A DNA stretch of 64,000 bases from Bradyrhizobium sp. JYMT SZCCT0180 (lineage in GTDB: Bacteria; Pseudomonadota; Alphaproteobacteria; Rhizobiales; Xanthobacteraceae): assembly GCF_018130165.1 (NCBI RefSeq), contig NZ_JAFCLZ010000001.1:1-64000 (forward strand). Reading direction: 5' to 3'. The position numbers and the translations under genes were made by a program. The notes beneath the pieces are model-generated. The model did not search any database, was not told the DNA's origin, and worked only from the letters and a program-made list of their open reading frames with translations. Shown here one piece after another: positions 17,544 to 27,209 of the stretch. Position 1 is the stretch's first letter. Each line of letters starts with the position of its first letter.

Positions 17544-18068
17544 GTGAGGCGTCAAACAGCAACAAGCGGGATCAATCCCGCCGGGTCGGGCCGCGTATTG
17601 CGGCTCGACCCTCTTTCCCTTCCGCTCCGCTTCGATGCGCAGGACACCCGCGCCGACGGCGGTGTGCGGCAGATCGAACTTCATCGCGAACGCGTCGTGC
17701 TGCGCCGTGCCGTCAAGGGCATGCAGATGGCCGTCAATGTTCGCGTCAGCGATTTTCTCGGCGTGGCTTTGCGCGGTCTCGACGACGCGCAGATGCTGGT
17801 GCTGGTGCATCGCGATCCCTCGCTGAACATTCCGCTTGGCGTCAGCTCCGATGCCGAGGAGCTTTCTTCCGCCTGGCAGATGTGGAGCGATATCTTCGCG
17901 CTTCCGCTATTGCCGGAGGACAAGGCCCGCGAACCCGCTCCGCGCCGCCGCCGCCACAACGCGATCCGCGCCCGCCGCCCGAAATTTTTGGTGCGCAGGC
18001 GCTCGGGTGACCTGCTCAACCCGGCGAATATGCATCGGGGCGAGCGCGAGATCATCGCACGGGATTGA
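17544..18068 (+). CDS. DUF6101 family protein
   Basis: This 174-residue cytoplasmic protein resembles DUF6101, known mainly from Bradyrhizobium and relatives. The first two thirds form a beta-rich domain (RVLRLDPLSLPLRFDA, IELHRERVVLRRAVKGM, VNVRVSDFLGVALRG). The last third is strongly basic (PRRRRHNAIRARRPKFLVRRR), which could bind nucleic acid or lipid head groups. Its function is not known. The region before it (17275-17543) is a divergent promoter region shared with pmbA and shows no obvious site. A palindromic repeat follows the gene. Confidence 0.78.
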   Translation: MRRQTATSGINPAGSGRVLRLDPLSLPLRFDAQDTRADGGVRQIELHRERVVLRRAVKGMQMAVNVRVSDFLGVALRGLDDAQMLVLVHRDPSLNIPLGVSSDAEELSSAWQMWSDIFALPLLPEDKAREPAPRRRRHNAIRARRPKFLVRRRSGDLLNPANMHRGEREIIARD

Positions 18069-18082
18069 GGTCGTTCGATCTT

Positions 18083-18176
18083 GTAGGGTGGGCAAAGCGC
18101 AAGCGTGCCCACCATTTTCATTGAGACTCGGAGATGGATGGTGGGCACGGCGCAAGAGCGCCTTTGCCCACCCTAC
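18083..18176. repeat. Palindromic repeat, GTAGGGTGGGCAAAG family, copy 2
   Basis: It starts GTAGGGTGGGCAAAG and ends CTTTGCCCACCCTAC, with inner arms GTGCCCACCAT and ATGGTGGGCAC. It lies between the convergent DUF6101 gene and ubiA, the same context as the copy at 11582-11675. Confidence 0.9.
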
Positions 18177-18186
18177 GAACGACGCT

Positions 18187-19113
18187 TCAGCGCATCACCG
18201 CATCGACCAGCAGTCCCGCAAACAGCAGCAGGCCCGCATCGCGGTTGGAGTGGAAGATGCGCTTGCACAGCGTGGGATCGCTGATGTCCAGGCGCCGGAT
18301 TTGCCAGACCAGATGAACAGCGAACGCGACCAAGCCGATCCATGCCGGCCATCGCGCCCCGCCCAGCACCATCGCGACGCCGATCAGCACCACCGCCAGT
18401 GAATAGAACACGACCAGCGCCCGATGCGTCGCCGCGCCGAACAGACGCGCGGTCGATTTGACGCCGATCAGCGCGTCGTCCTCGGCGTCCTGATGCGCGT
18501 AGATGGTGTCGTAGCCGATCACCCAGGCGATCGAACCGGCATAGAGCACGAGCGCGGTGAGGTCGATGCGTCCGAGCGTGACCGCAAATCCCATCAAGGC
18601 GCCCCATGAGAAGGCGAGGCCGAGCACGACCTGCGGCCACCAGGTGATGCGCTTCATGAAGGGATAGACCGCGACGATGATCAGCGACGCGATGCCGGTC
18701 ATGATCGCGAAGCGGTTGAACTGCAGCAATACGGCGAGCCCGATCAGCGCCTGCAGCACCAGCCACGCAAGTGCCTGCGGCACGCTCACCTGCCCGGCCG
18801 GAATCGGCCGCGACCGCGTCCGTTCGACCTTGGCATCGAGGTCGCGATCGGTGATGTCGTTCCAGGTGCACCCCGCCCCGCGCATCACGAAGGCGCCGAT
18901 GAAGAACAGCACGATCACGAACAGCAATTGACTGGCGTCGCGCCCGATGCCGGCGGCCAGCGCCGCCGACCACCAGCACGGCATCAGCAACAGCCAGGAG
19001 CCGATCGGCCGGTCGAAACGGGAAAGGCGTAGATAGGGCCGCGACCAGGACGGCGCGCGCGTATCGACCCAGTTGCCGGTGGCGTCGGCAACGCGGGCCG
19101 TGACGTCGCTCAT
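18187..19113 (-). CDS. ubiA: 4-hydroxybenzoate polyprenyltransferase
   Basis: UbiA attaches the polyprenyl tail to 4-hydroxybenzoate in ubiquinone synthesis and is an integral inner-membrane protein. This 308-residue copy has about eight or nine hydrophobic segments. The first Asp-rich motif is NDITDRDLDAKVERTRSRP at about 95-113, and the second is HQDAEDDALIG near 215; both bind Mg-diphosphate. It follows the secreted-protein gene on the same strand after ten bases. Convergent to DUF6101 across a palindromic repeat. Confidence 0.95.
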   Translation of the reverse strand: MSDVTARVADATGNWVDTRAPSWSRPYLRLSRFDRPIGSWLLLMPCWWSAALAAGIGRDASQLLFVIVLFFIGAFVMRGAGCTWNDITDRDLDAKVERTRSRPIPAGQVSVPQALAWLVLQALIGLAVLLQFNRFAIMTGIASLIIVAVYPFMKRITWWPQVVLGLAFSWGALMGFAVTLGRIDLTALVLYAGSIAWVIGYDTIYAHQDAEDDALIGVKSTARLFGAATHRALVVFYSLAVVLIGVAMVLGGARWPAWIGLVAFAVHLVWQIRRLDISDPTLCKRIFHSNRDAGLLLFAGLLVDAVMR

Positions 19114-19123
19114 CGGGAGGCGG

Positions 19124-19798
19124 TCATCGGGTGAGAACGTTGCCGTTCAGCGTATCGAACGTGCTGCCGCCCTTTCGAACGGTTTGCGCCTCGGGCAGCG
19201 CCGCCGAAGAGCCGAGCGCTTCGCTCAGGCTCGGCGCGGCCGCGCGCTGCGCCTGTGCTCCCTGCTGGGCGACCGTGCAGACCTGCTTTTGCATTTTCTC
19301 GGTGTTCTTGTGGCCGTTCTTGAGCTGCTCGGCGATCTGCGGCGGAATTCCGCATTTCGCGGAATTGGTCTCGACATATTTGATCATCTTGAGTTCAGCC
19401 TGGCTGTAACTGCCGATCAGCTTGCAGGCCTCGTCCGGCGACGCCTTGCGATCGCTGGCGGCCTTGATCAGCTTGCCGCGCTTCTCGGCGTCCTCGCGCA
19501 AGGGAACGAAGCCCTTCATGCAGGCATCCGCCGCGCCGCTGGCTTGTGGCGGCGGACCACGGTCGAATGCCGAGCCCCCGCCCGGGGCGGCTCCCGCCGA
19601 CGGGAACGGTGAAGGACCACCCACCGATGCCGCTGGCGCCGCGCCGTTCACCGGCGGGAACGGCGACGCGCTGCTTGCGGTTGCGGGTGCAGCCTGTCCG
19701 TTGGGCAGTGGCGCCGGAAATGGGGTCTGCGCAAGGGCCTGCCCCGCGTGAATGGTCACGACGGCAATCGTCAGGGGCACAATGAGACGGCGGATCAT
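19124..19798 (-). CDS. Secreted protein of unknown function, proline/alanine-rich N-terminus
   Basis: This 224-residue protein has a clear signal peptide (RLIVPLTIAVVTIHAGQALAQ). A low-complexity Pro/Ala/Ser/Gly region follows to about residue 85. The conserved-looking C-terminal domain is helical with three Cys (ACMKGFVPL, EACKLIG, AKCGIPP) and a fourth in KQVCTVAQQ, which may form two disulfides. The ATG at 19798 begins the signal peptide; the earlier in-frame start does not. It is co-directional with ubiA after a ten-base gap. I do not recognise a named family with confidence. Confidence 0.72.
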   Translation of the reverse strand: MIRRLIVPLTIAVVTIHAGQALAQTPFPAPLPNGQAAPATASSASPFPPVNGAAPAASVGGPSPFPSAGAAPGGGSAFDRGPPPQASGAADACMKGFVPLREDAEKRGKLIKAASDRKASPDEACKLIGSYSQAELKMIKYVETNSAKCGIPPQIAEQLKNGHKNTEKMQKQVCTVAQQGAQAQRAAAPSLSEALGSSAALPEAQTVRKGGSTFDTLNGNVLTR

Positions 19799-20006
19799 CA
19801 AAGGTGTTTCTCCGGCAAAGGTCCAGCAGGGCCCGGGCGACTTCCGATCGAAGCACAATTCCGACGGGGCTTTTTACGATTCCTGCCGGCCCTTAACAAC
19901 CCGTGGATTTAGGCGGCAGCGCGGCGCTGGGCCGCACCGAATCATTAAATTGTCCCCGGATTCTAACCCTTTAGGCTAAAACCGGCGCGAAACGGAACAA
20001 TCACAG

Positions 20007-20756
20007 ATGCCTGAACTCGATTTTCGTGCCCCTCGCCTGTTCGTCGATGCCCCCTTGAGCCCGGGCGAAAAGGTCCCGCTGGAGCGCAACCAGAGCAATT
20101 ATCTCGGCAATGTGCTGCGGCTATCGGCCGGCGAATCAATCCTGGTGTTCAACGGCCGCGACGGCGAATGGCAGGCGCAGATTATCGGGCGCAAGCGGCC
20201 CGACAGCCTTGAGATCCTCATCCAGAACCGGCCGCAGGATCGGCTCCCGGACATCGCCTACGTCTTTGCGCCGTTAAAACATGCCCGGCTCGACTACATG
20301 GTGCAGAAGGCGGTCGAGATGGGCGCCTCGAAGCTGCAGCCGGTGTTGACGCGTTTCACCCAGGTCTCGCGGGTCAATGGCGAGCGGATGCGCGCCAATG
20401 TCATCGAGGCCGCCGAGCAATGCGGTATCCTGAGCCTGGCCGATGTTGCCGAGCCGATGCCGCTCGATCGCTATTTGAGCCAGCGCCAGCCGGAGCGCCT
20501 CCTGGTTTTCTGCGACGAGGCGGCGGAAACCACCTCGCCGCTGCAGGCGCTGCAAGGCGGGTTAACGGCTGACGGCATCGACATCCTGATCGGTCCCGAA
20601 GGCGGATTTGCCGAGGAAGAGCGCGCGCTGCTGCTGCGCCAGCCGCGAACGCTGCGGCTTTCGCTCGGCCCCCGAATTTTGCGCGCCGATACGGCCGGCG
20701 TCGCGGCGCTGGCGCTGGTGCAGGCCGCGCTCGGCGACTGGGCCGGGCCGGGATAG
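20007..20756 (+). CDS. rsmE: 16S rRNA (uracil-1498-N3)-methyltransferase
   Basis: RsmE methylates N3 of U1498 in 16S rRNA with S-adenosylmethionine. The 249-residue protein has an N-terminal PUA-like domain (RAPRLFVDAPL, NQSNYLGNVLRLSAGESILVFNG) and a C-terminal SPOUT knot domain. Typical runs are YVFAPLKHARLDYMVQKAVEMGASKLQPV, AAEQCGIL, ILIGPEGGFAEEE and LGPRILRADTAGVAAL. The start follows an intergenic stretch shared with the divergent secreted-protein gene. It is followed by hisZ after 147 bases and probably has its own promoter. Confidence 0.95.
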   Translation: MPELDFRAPRLFVDAPLSPGEKVPLERNQSNYLGNVLRLSAGESILVFNGRDGEWQAQIIGRKRPDSLEILIQNRPQDRLPDIAYVFAPLKHARLDYMVQKAVEMGASKLQPVLTRFTQVSRVNGERMRANVIEAAEQCGILSLADVAEPMPLDRYLSQRQPERLLVFCDEAAETTSPLQALQGGLTADGIDILIGPEGGFAEEERALLLRQPRTLRLSLGPRILRADTAGVAALALVQAALGDWAGPG

Positions 20757-20903
20757 GCAGCCGAGGCCGTTAAGCCTCATTGAACCCCGCGTTAAGCGAC
20801 GACACCAATCTCTGTCGAAACCCTGCCCGGGCCATGCTAAGGCCTCCGCCAACAAACGCTTGATACCTCTTGGAACCCGTTTTTCGGGATATTTGGACGC
20901 GAA

Positions 20904-22076
20904 ATGACCGTAACCGCCGCCATCGATGGTGCCGCCGGGTCCGCCACATGGGCGGACGCGCTGCTTTTGTCGTTTGCGCAGGCCGGCTACGTCCAGGCTG
21001 AACCGGCGATCCTGCAGCCGGCCGAGCCGTTCCTCGACCTTTCCGGCGAGGACATCCGCAAGAGCCTCTATCTGACATCAGACGCCAGCGGCGAGGAGCT
21101 CTGCCTTCGTCCCGATCTCACTATTCCGGTGGCGCGGGACTATCTGGCCTCGGGCCGCGCCGGCCAGCCCGCCGGCTTCAGCTATCTCGGGCCGGTGTTC
21201 CGTTATCGCGACGGCCAGCCGAGCCAGTTCCTGCAGGCCGGCATCGAATCCTTCGGCCGGCAGGATCGGGCCGCGGCGGATGCGGAAATGCTGGCGCTGG
21301 CGCTGGAGGCGACTTCGGCGTTCGGCCTGAGCGATGTCGAAATCCGCACCGGCGACGTCGCGCTGTTCACCGCGCTGATCGATGCGCTCGAGCTTTATCC
21401 GGTCTGGAAGCGGCGGCTGATCAAGGATTTCAACCGCAAGGTCAGCCTCACCCAGGACATCGAGCAGCTGACACTCGTGACCGCGCCCGGCCGCAACGAA
21501 TATGAAGGCGTGCTGGCAGCCCTTGCCGGCTCCGACCGCAAGGCCGCGCTGGCACTGGTCACCGACCTGATGTCGATCGCCGGCACCACCAATGTCGGCG
21601 GCCGCACGGTTGCCGAAATCGCCGACCGCTTTCTCGAACAATCGACGCTCAAGAGCGGCGCGCTGCCGCGCGACGCGCTCACGACCATCAAGCGCTTTCT
21701 TGCCATCGCGGGCGATCCCGATGACGCGGTGGCGCAACTGCGCGCGCTGGCCGAGGACACCAAACTCAATTTGACGGCGGCGATCGATCAGCTCGAAAGC
21801 CGGGTCGGCTTCATGGCCGCGCGCGGCATCGACACCAGCCTGACGCGCTTTTCGACCGCCTTCGGACGCGGCCTCGACTACTACACCGGCTTCGAATTCG
21901 AACTGCACGCCAAAGGTCGCGCCAAGGACAACGGCGTCGAGCCGCTGGTGGCGGGCGGGCGCTATGACGGGCTGATGACCCAGCTCGGCTCGGCGGCGCC
22001 GATCCCGGCGGTCGGCTTCTCGGTCTGGATCGAAGCCCTGACGCAACTCCGCAAACCGGTCGGGAGCGCATCATGA
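20904..22076 (+). CDS. hisZ: ATP phosphoribosyltransferase regulatory subunit
   Basis: HisZ is a histidyl-tRNA-synthetase-like protein without tRNA activity that activates short-form HisG in the first step of histidine synthesis. The 390-residue protein keeps class II synthetase-like motifs: [41 protein letters not shown], and [18 protein letters not shown] with GGRYDGLM. The C-terminal anticodon-binding domain of true HisRS is absent. It overlaps hisG by four bases (ATGA). The pairing and the short HisG confirm the assignment. Confidence 0.95.
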   Translation: MTVTAAIDGAAGSATWADALLLSFAQAGYVQAEPAILQPAEPFLDLSGEDIRKSLYLTSDASGEELCLRPDLTIPVARDYLASGRAGQPAGFSYLGPVFRYRDGQPSQFLQAGIESFGRQDRAAADAEMLALALEATSAFGLSDVEIRTGDVALFTALIDALELYPVWKRRLIKDFNRKVSLTQDIEQLTLVTAPGRNEYEGVLAALAGSDRKAALALVTDLMSIAGTTNVGGRTVAEIADRFLEQSTLKSGALPRDALTTIKRFLAIAGDPDDAVAQLRALAEDTKLNLTAAIDQLESRVGFMAARGIDTSLTRFSTAFGRGLDYYTGFEFELHAKGRAKDNGVEPLVAGGRYDGLMTQLGSAAPIPAVGFSVWIEALTQLRKPVGSAS

Positions 22077-23050
22077 CCGCGCCCTTCGTTCTCGCCGTTC
22101 CCTCCAAGGGCCGCCTGCAGGAAGAAGCCCAGGCGTTCTTCTCGCGCGCCGGCCTCAGCCTCGCCAAGCCGCGCGGCGCGCGCGATTATCGCGGCACCAT
22201 CACCGGGCTCGACAATGTCGAGATCGCCTATCTCTCGGCGAGCGAGATTGCCTCGCAGCTCGCCCGCGGCATGGTGCATCTCGGCGTGACCGGCGAAGAT
22301 CTGCTGCGCGAAAGCATCGTCGACGCCGACAAGCGCGTGCTGTTGATCGACAATCTCGGCTTCGGCAGCGCCAATGTCGTGGTCGCGGTACCGCAGGCCT
22401 GGATCGACGTCCGCACCATGGCCGATCTCGACGACGTCACGACGGGTTTCCGCGCGCAGCATAACCGGCGCATGCGGGTCGCGACCAAATACATCAACCT
22501 GACCCGGAACTTCTTTGCCACCCATGGCGTGGTCGACTACCGCATCGTCGAGAGCGCCGGCGCCACCGAAGGCGCGCCCGCGGTCGGCACCGCCGAGATG
22601 ATCGTCGATATCACGACTACGGGTGCGACCCTCGTCGCCAACGGCCTCAAGGTGCTCGACGACGGCGTGATCCTGCGCAGCCAGGCCAACCTCGTCGCCT
22701 CAAAGGATGCCGACTGGTCGAGCGGGGCGCGCGAGACCGCGCGCGTCATCCTCGATCACATCGCCGCACGTGCCCGCGCCAGCAAATATCGCGAAGTCCG
22801 CACCCGCTTTGCCGGCTGCAACGACAGGCTGCTGACCGAGGCGCATAACCGCTTCGGTGTCGTCGCCCCGTTCGGCGGCCCGACCTCGTCGGGCATGCTG
22901 ACGCTGCACTGCCCGCCGTCGAAGCTCTACGCGCTCGGCAGCTTCCTGCGCGAGCACGGCGCCGACACGGTTTCGGTGGCTGCCCTCGACTATGTGCTCG
23001 ACCGGGAAAACCCGCTGTTCGCCCGGCTCGAGGCGTTCTTGCGGCAATAA
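22073..23050 (+). CDS. hisG: ATP phosphoribosyltransferase catalytic subunit
   Basis: HisG condenses ATP with PRPP, the committed step of histidine synthesis. This 325-residue form has [17 protein letters not shown] at the start, [18 protein letters not shown], and the PRPP-binding region ending [19 protein letters not shown] with [11 protein letters not shown]. It is longer than the usual 210-230-residue short form; the extra C-terminal part (about residues 235-325) includes [13 protein letters not shown]-like sequence, [14 protein letters not shown] here. Alphaproteobacterial HisG proteins of this size are known. It is translationally coupled to hisZ, which serves as its regulatory subunit. 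Confidence 0.94.
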   Translation: MTAPFVLAVPSKGRLQEEAQAFFSRAGLSLAKPRGARDYRGTITGLDNVEIAYLSASEIASQLARGMVHLGVTGEDLLRESIVDADKRVLLIDNLGFGSANVVVAVPQAWIDVRTMADLDDVTTGFRAQHNRRMRVATKYINLTRNFFATHGVVDYRIVESAGATEGAPAVGTAEMIVDITTTGATLVANGLKVLDDGVILRSQANLVASKDADWSSGARETARVILDHIAARARASKYREVRTRFAGCNDRLLTEAHNRFGVVAPFGGPTSSGMLTLHCPPSKLYALGSFLREHGADTVSVAALDYVLDRENPLFARLEAFLRQ

Positions 23051-23128
23051 GGCGGATTTGGTTTCATTCATCGTAGCGACAGCTTGCGACGAGTAACATA
23101 TGCTGTTGTCCATGATGGAACCTGATCG

Positions 23129-24193
23129 ATGATGACGCTTGGCTCTGACGTTTCCGGCCTGTCCACCACCGCGGCGAGCGCCGCGGCGCGGGGGCTGTCG
23201 ATTGTCGTGCCGGTCTATAACGAGGCCGCCGGGCTCGCGTTGCTGCACGAGCGGCTGATCGGCCTCGCCAGGACATTGCGGCAGCGTTACGGCCTCGCCA
23301 GCGAAGTGGTGTATGTCGACGACGGCAGCGCCGATACCACGCTCAGCATCGCGCGCACCCTGAAGGCCGACGCGCTCGACGTTCAGGTGGTGTCGCTGTC
23401 GCGCAATTTCGGCAAGGAAGCCGCCTTGATGGCGGGGCTCGACCATGCGCGGCGCGGCGCGGTGCTGTTCATGGACGGCGATGGCCAGCATCCGCCGACC
23501 CTGGTCGAGAAGCTGGTCGGCCACTGGATCGATGACGGCTACGACGTCGTCTATACGGCAAAAGCGCATCGCGACAATGAACCGTTTCTGCGGCGTCTTG
23601 CCGTGCACGGCTTCTACGCGCTGATCAATTACGGCGCACGGCAAAAAATCCCCGAAGATGCCGGCGACTTCCGCCTGTTGTCGCCGCGCGCCGCGGCAGC
23701 GCTCAAGCAGTTGCCCGAGCGCAATCGCTTCTTCAAGGGTCTGGCGAGCTGGATCGGCTTCCGCCAGATCCGCGTCGATTATGAGCCGGCGCCGCGCGCG
23801 CACGGCGTCACCACCTTCAGCGCCGGCCGGCTGGTGGGCCTGTCGATCGAAGGGCTGACCTCGTTCTCGGTAGCGCCGTTGCGCTTTGCCAGCCTGTTCG
23901 GCGTGCTGCTCGCAGTCGGCGCCTTTCTGTTCGGCCTGACTATTCTCTGGGAAGTCTTGACTACGGGCAAGCAGGTCCCCGGCTATCCCTCGCTCGTGAT
24001 TGGCCTGATGACGATCGGCGGCGTGCAGTTGATCATGATCGGCATCGTCGGCGAATACATCGGCAAGATCCTGTCGGAGCTGAAAGCGCGTCCGATCTAT
24101 TTCGTCGCCGAACACTCCGAGAAGCACGCGGACGAAACGACCACCGCAAGCGCCTCTGAACGGACCAGCCCCGAACGGACCGCCGCGGAATGA
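23129..24193 (+). CDS. GT2 glycosyltransferase, polyprenyl-phosphate type
   Basis: This 354-residue protein is a family 2 glycosyltransferase of the DPM1/GtrB/ArnC type, which moves a sugar from a nucleotide donor to undecaprenyl phosphate. It has LSIVVPVYNEAAGL at about 24-37, YVDDGSADTTL, LSRNFGKEAALMAGLDHA, the metal-binding FMDGDGQHPPTLVEKL, and DAGDFRLLSPRAAAAL. Two membrane helices near 255-280 and 290-315 form the usual C-terminal hairpin. The following deacetylase gene overlaps by four bases, so the two probably work on one lipid-linked sugar. Confidence 0.9.
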   Translation: MMTLGSDVSGLSTTAASAAARGLSIVVPVYNEAAGLALLHERLIGLARTLRQRYGLASEVVYVDDGSADTTLSIARTLKADALDVQVVSLSRNFGKEAALMAGLDHARRGAVLFMDGDGQHPPTLVEKLVGHWIDDGYDVVYTAKAHRDNEPFLRRLAVHGFYALINYGARQKIPEDAGDFRLLSPRAAAALKQLPERNRFFKGLASWIGFRQIRVDYEPAPRAHGVTTFSAGRLVGLSIEGLTSFSVAPLRFASLFGVLLAVGAFLFGLTILWEVLTTGKQVPGYPSLVIGLMTIGGVQLIMIGIVGEYIGKILSELKARPIYFVAEHSEKHADETTTASASERTSPERTAAE

Positions 24194-25035
24194 ACGATGC
24201 CGCGCCGCCGCGCCGTATCTGGCTGTGCGCCGACGATTACGGGATCAGCGAGGGCGTCAATCGCGCCATTCGCGAGTTGATCGGCCAGGGCCGGCTTAAT
24301 GCGACATCGGTGATGGTGGTCGGCCCGGCGATCGGCCGCGGCGAGGTCACGGCGCTGCAGGCCGCCGCCGCCGGCAGCCCGCGCTGCGCCATCGGCCTGC
24401 ATGCGACGCTGACCGCGCCGTTCCGGCCGCTGACGATGCACTTCAGACCGACCGATGGCGGCATGTTTCTGCCGCTGCCGGCGATGCTGCGATCGGGCCT
24501 GTTGCGGCGGCTCGACCCTGAAATGATCCATGCCGAATTGATCGATCAGCTGGCGGCGTTTCAGGATCTGTTCGGCCGCCCGCCGGATTTCGTCGACGGC
24601 CATCAGCATGCGCAGCTCTTCCCGCAGGTGCGCGATGCGTTTCTGCGCGCGGTGAAGCAGGCCGCGCCCGCCGCCTGGGTTCGCCAGGGCGGACGCCTGC
24701 AGCCGCTGGCCAAACGGCTCGGCGCGCCCAAGGCGCTGCTGCTCGATGTGCTCAGCTCGCGGTTTCGCAAGCTCGCCACCCGGGCCGGTATCCCGTTCAA
24801 TCCGGCCTTTGCCGGCGCCTATGATTTTTCGAAGACGCCCGATTTCGGCGTCCTGATGGGACAGTTCCTGCAGGGCATGCCGGAGGGCGGGCTCGTGATG
24901 TGTCATCCGGGCTTCGTCGACGAAACCCTCATCAGCCTCGATCCCCTGACCACCCAGCGCGAAAGCGAGCACGCGTTTCTCGCCGGCGCGCAAATGCCGC
25001 CGCTGTTGGCGCGGAACAATGTTACACTGGGTTGA
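24190..25035 (+). CDS. ChbG/HpnK-family deacetylase
   Basis: This 281-residue protein is a YdjC/ChbG-type carbohydrate deacetylase. Metal-binding residues are visible in LCADDYGISEGVN (Asp pair), GLHATLTAP (His) and FVDGHQHAQLFP (His). Related members deacetylate chito-oligosaccharides, or a glucosamine-type head group in hopanoid synthesis (HpnK). It is translationally coupled to the preceding glycosyltransferase by ATGA. A plausible role is removing an acetyl group from the sugar that the partner transfers. No other hopanoid gene is in the window, so the substrate is open. Confidence 0.87.
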   Translation: MNDAAPPRRIWLCADDYGISEGVNRAIRELIGQGRLNATSVMVVGPAIGRGEVTALQAAAAGSPRCAIGLHATLTAPFRPLTMHFRPTDGGMFLPLPAMLRSGLLRRLDPEMIHAELIDQLAAFQDLFGRPPDFVDGHQHAQLFPQVRDAFLRAVKQAAPAAWVRQGGRLQPLAKRLGAPKALLLDVLSSRFRKLATRAGIPFNPAFAGAYDFSKTPDFGVLMGQFLQGMPEGGLVMCHPGFVDETLISLDPLTTQRESEHAFLAGAQMPPLLARNNVTLG

Positions 25036-25165
25036 TATTGCTCAATAAACCGTCCGGTCGTTTTGTCGCATACAGAAATTTAATCTGCCCTCCCACTACT
25101 TGCGACACAAACCCCGCCCTACATCTGCCCCGCGCTTCGAGGCACTCGATGCGATGGAGAACGCC

Positions 25166-26032
25166 ATGACACCGCAAGAACGCCAACTGATTGACGATCT
25201 TTTCGACCGCCTTGCCAAGCTGGAAAACACCCCGCGCGATCCCGAAGCCATGTCCGCGATCATGCAGGGCCTGCGTGGTGCGCCCAATGCCGTCTATGCG
25301 CTGGTGCAGACGGCGCTGGTGCAGGACGAGGCGCTGAAGCGCGCCAACGACCGCATCCAGCAACTGGAAGCCGGGCACGCGGGCGAACAGAATCAACCCG
25401 GCGGTTTCCTCGATTCGATGCGCGACACCATCTTCGGGCAAAGCCAGCCGCGCGGCTCGGTGCCCAACGTCCGCTCGCCCGGCATGGGCGGCCGCCCGGT
25501 ATGGAACAGCGGCGAGGTGGTGCAGCAGACGCAAGGACAACAAGGACCCGGACAACAGGGTCCCGGACAATACGGCCAGCCCGGCTACGGACAGCAGCCG
25601 GCCTATGGTCAACCGTATGGTGGCGCGCAACAGCCGCCGCCGCTCGGCGGCGGAGGCGGCGGCTCGTTCCTCGGAACGGCAGCGGCAGCGGCGGCCGGCG
25701 TGGTCGGTGGATCGATGCTGCTCGGCGGCATCCGCTCGATGATGGGCGGCGGCGGCAACCAGCAGGCGGCCTTCGGCGGCGATTCCGGTGGTCATCGCGG
25801 CAGCGTGGAAGACCGGCGGCCGGGCGGCAGCGATCAATCCGGCGGCGATTTGGCGCGGGAGGCCGGTGCCAACGACATCGGCTCGTCGGGCAGTTCGCGC
25901 ACCGGGCTGTTCGACGACAACAACAGCGGTGACAGCTCACGCAGCGGATACTCCGACAACGCATCGAACGACGACAATTATGACGACATGGATGACGGCT
26001 TCGATGGTGACGGCGGCGGCGACGACGATTAA
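25166..26032 (+). CDS. DUF2076 family protein
   Basis: This 288-residue protein starts MTPQERQLIDDLFDRLAKLE, the usual opening of DUF2076. A helical N-terminal domain of about 75 residues is followed by a Gln/Gly/Pro-rich low-complexity region with GPGQQ-type repeats. A glycine-rich hydrophobic stretch follows (FLGTAAAAAAGVVGGSMLLGGI), and the tail is very acidic and Asp-rich. The ATG at 25166 has GGAG seven bases upstream; an ATG at 25154 is possible. Related proteins are described as periplasmic ligand-binding sensor proteins, but nothing in this copy proves it. Confidence 0.83.
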   Translation: MTPQERQLIDDLFDRLAKLENTPRDPEAMSAIMQGLRGAPNAVYALVQTALVQDEALKRANDRIQQLEAGHAGEQNQPGGFLDSMRDTIFGQSQPRGSVPNVRSPGMGGRPVWNSGEVVQQTQGQQGPGQQGPGQYGQPGYGQQPAYGQPYGGAQQPPPLGGGGGGSFLGTAAAAAAGVVGGSMLLGGIRSMMGGGGNQQAAFGGDSGGHRGSVEDRRPGGSDQSGGDLAREAGANDIGSSGSSRTGLFDDNNSGDSSRSGYSDNASNDDNYDDMDDGFDGDGGGDDD

Positions 26033-26059
26033 GCCCCGGACGACATAACGGCAAAAAGG

Positions 26060-26092
26060 AAAACGGCCGCTCGATCGAGCGGCCGTTTTTTT
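26060..26092. terminator. Bidirectional intrinsic terminator
   Basis: A perfect palindrome runs from AAAACGGCCGCTCGA into TCGAGCGGCCGTTTT and continues into a T run. It lies between the convergent DUF2076 and L,D-transpeptidase genes and has T or A runs on both sides, so it should end transcription in both directions. Confidence 0.92.
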
Positions 26093-26107
26093 GAGACCTG
26101 GTTTTGC

Positions 26108-26914
26108 TCAGATCACAACGACCTTGGCGCCGACGCCGACGCGGCCGTAGAGATCGATCACGTCTTCATTGCGCATCCGGATGCAGCCGGACGAAACGTT
26201 GGTGCCGATGGTCCAGGGCTCGTTGGAGCCGTGGATGCGATAGAGCGTCGATCCCAGATACATCGCGCGGGCGCCGAGCGGATTCTGCGGACCGCCTTCC
26301 ATGTGCCGCGGCAGATCGGGACGCCGTGCCAGCATTTCCGGCGGCGGGGTCCAGGCCGGCCATTCCTTCTTCGCCGAGATCGTCTTGACGCCGGACCAGG
26401 TGAAGCCGGGACGGCCGACGCCGATGCCGTAGCGCAGCGCCTTGCCGTCGCCCTGCACCAGGAACAGGAACTTGTTGGGCGTATCGACGACGATGGTGCC
26501 GACACCTTCCTTGCCGTGATAGTCGACAACCTGCTTGTTGTACTTTGGATCGACCGGGCGCTGTGCCGGCTCGATCGCTTCTTCCTGCTGCTGACGCATC
26601 GATTGCTGCGGATCCATCGGCGGCAGGGTGCCGCGCCGTCCGCCATATCCGTAACCCGGCTGCTGCTGGTAATCCGGCTGCTGCTGATAGCGGCCGCCCT
26701 GCACCGGCCCATCGCCGAACAGGAATTCAATGAAGCCGCCGCCCATTTGCGAACGTTCGGCATAAGCGATGCGAACCGGCGCAGGTTGCGCGGGCTGATT
26801 GGCGTAGATCACGGTGGGCTCGGCGAGCGGGGAGGCGTCGATCGCCAACGCAGAATCGGAGAAGCCAAGGCACGACACGCCCGCAAGGAGCGCGAGAGAC
26901 ATTTTTCTGAACAT
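26108..26914 (-). CDS. L,D-transpeptidase (YkuD domain), secreted
   Basis: This 268-residue protein has a signal peptide (MSLALLAGVSCLGFSDSALA) and a Gln/Tyr/Gly-rich linker. The YkuD domain follows from about residue 145 to the end. The catalytic motif reads IHGSN then GTNVSSGCIRMRNEDVIDLY, with the active-site Cys in SSGCIRM. Such enzymes form 3-3 peptidoglycan crosslinks or attach outer-membrane proteins to peptidoglycan in the periplasm. The ATG at 26914 begins the signal peptide; a longer reading is not protein-like. It converges on DUF2076 across a strong terminator. Confidence 0.93.
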   Translation of the reverse strand: MFRKMSLALLAGVSCLGFSDSALAIDASPLAEPTVIYANQPAQPAPVRIAYAERSQMGGGFIEFLFGDGPVQGGRYQQQPDYQQQPGYGYGGRRGTLPPMDPQQSMRQQQEEAIEPAQRPVDPKYNKQVVDYHGKEGVGTIVVDTPNKFLFLVQGDGKALRYGIGVGRPGFTWSGVKTISAKKEWPAWTPPPEMLARRPDLPRHMEGGPQNPLGARAMYLGSTLYRIHGSNEPWTIGTNVSSGCIRMRNEDVIDLYGRVGVGAKVVVI

Positions 26915-27209
26915 CGACGTACTCTGTACTGTTTCGTCACTGTTAGATCTTGGCGACGCCTGAGCGGCGCCATTGCACGTGGTCAATAAAGGGTCAAAAC
27001 CACATCGGTTTGGTAAACGGAAACGGCGTTTCGATTCACCACGTCGCCGATTGCGCGCTGATTTGTCCGGTAGCGTTTATTTTGAGTGAACGCCGCGCAC
27101 ACATGGTTAATCGCTGGTGTGCGCCCCGCGGAAGACTACGCCGCGATGTGTTCCCCGCGTGAACCTCACGTTAAATCGCATCTGTCTAAAACAGGTCACG
27201 GAGTAAGGG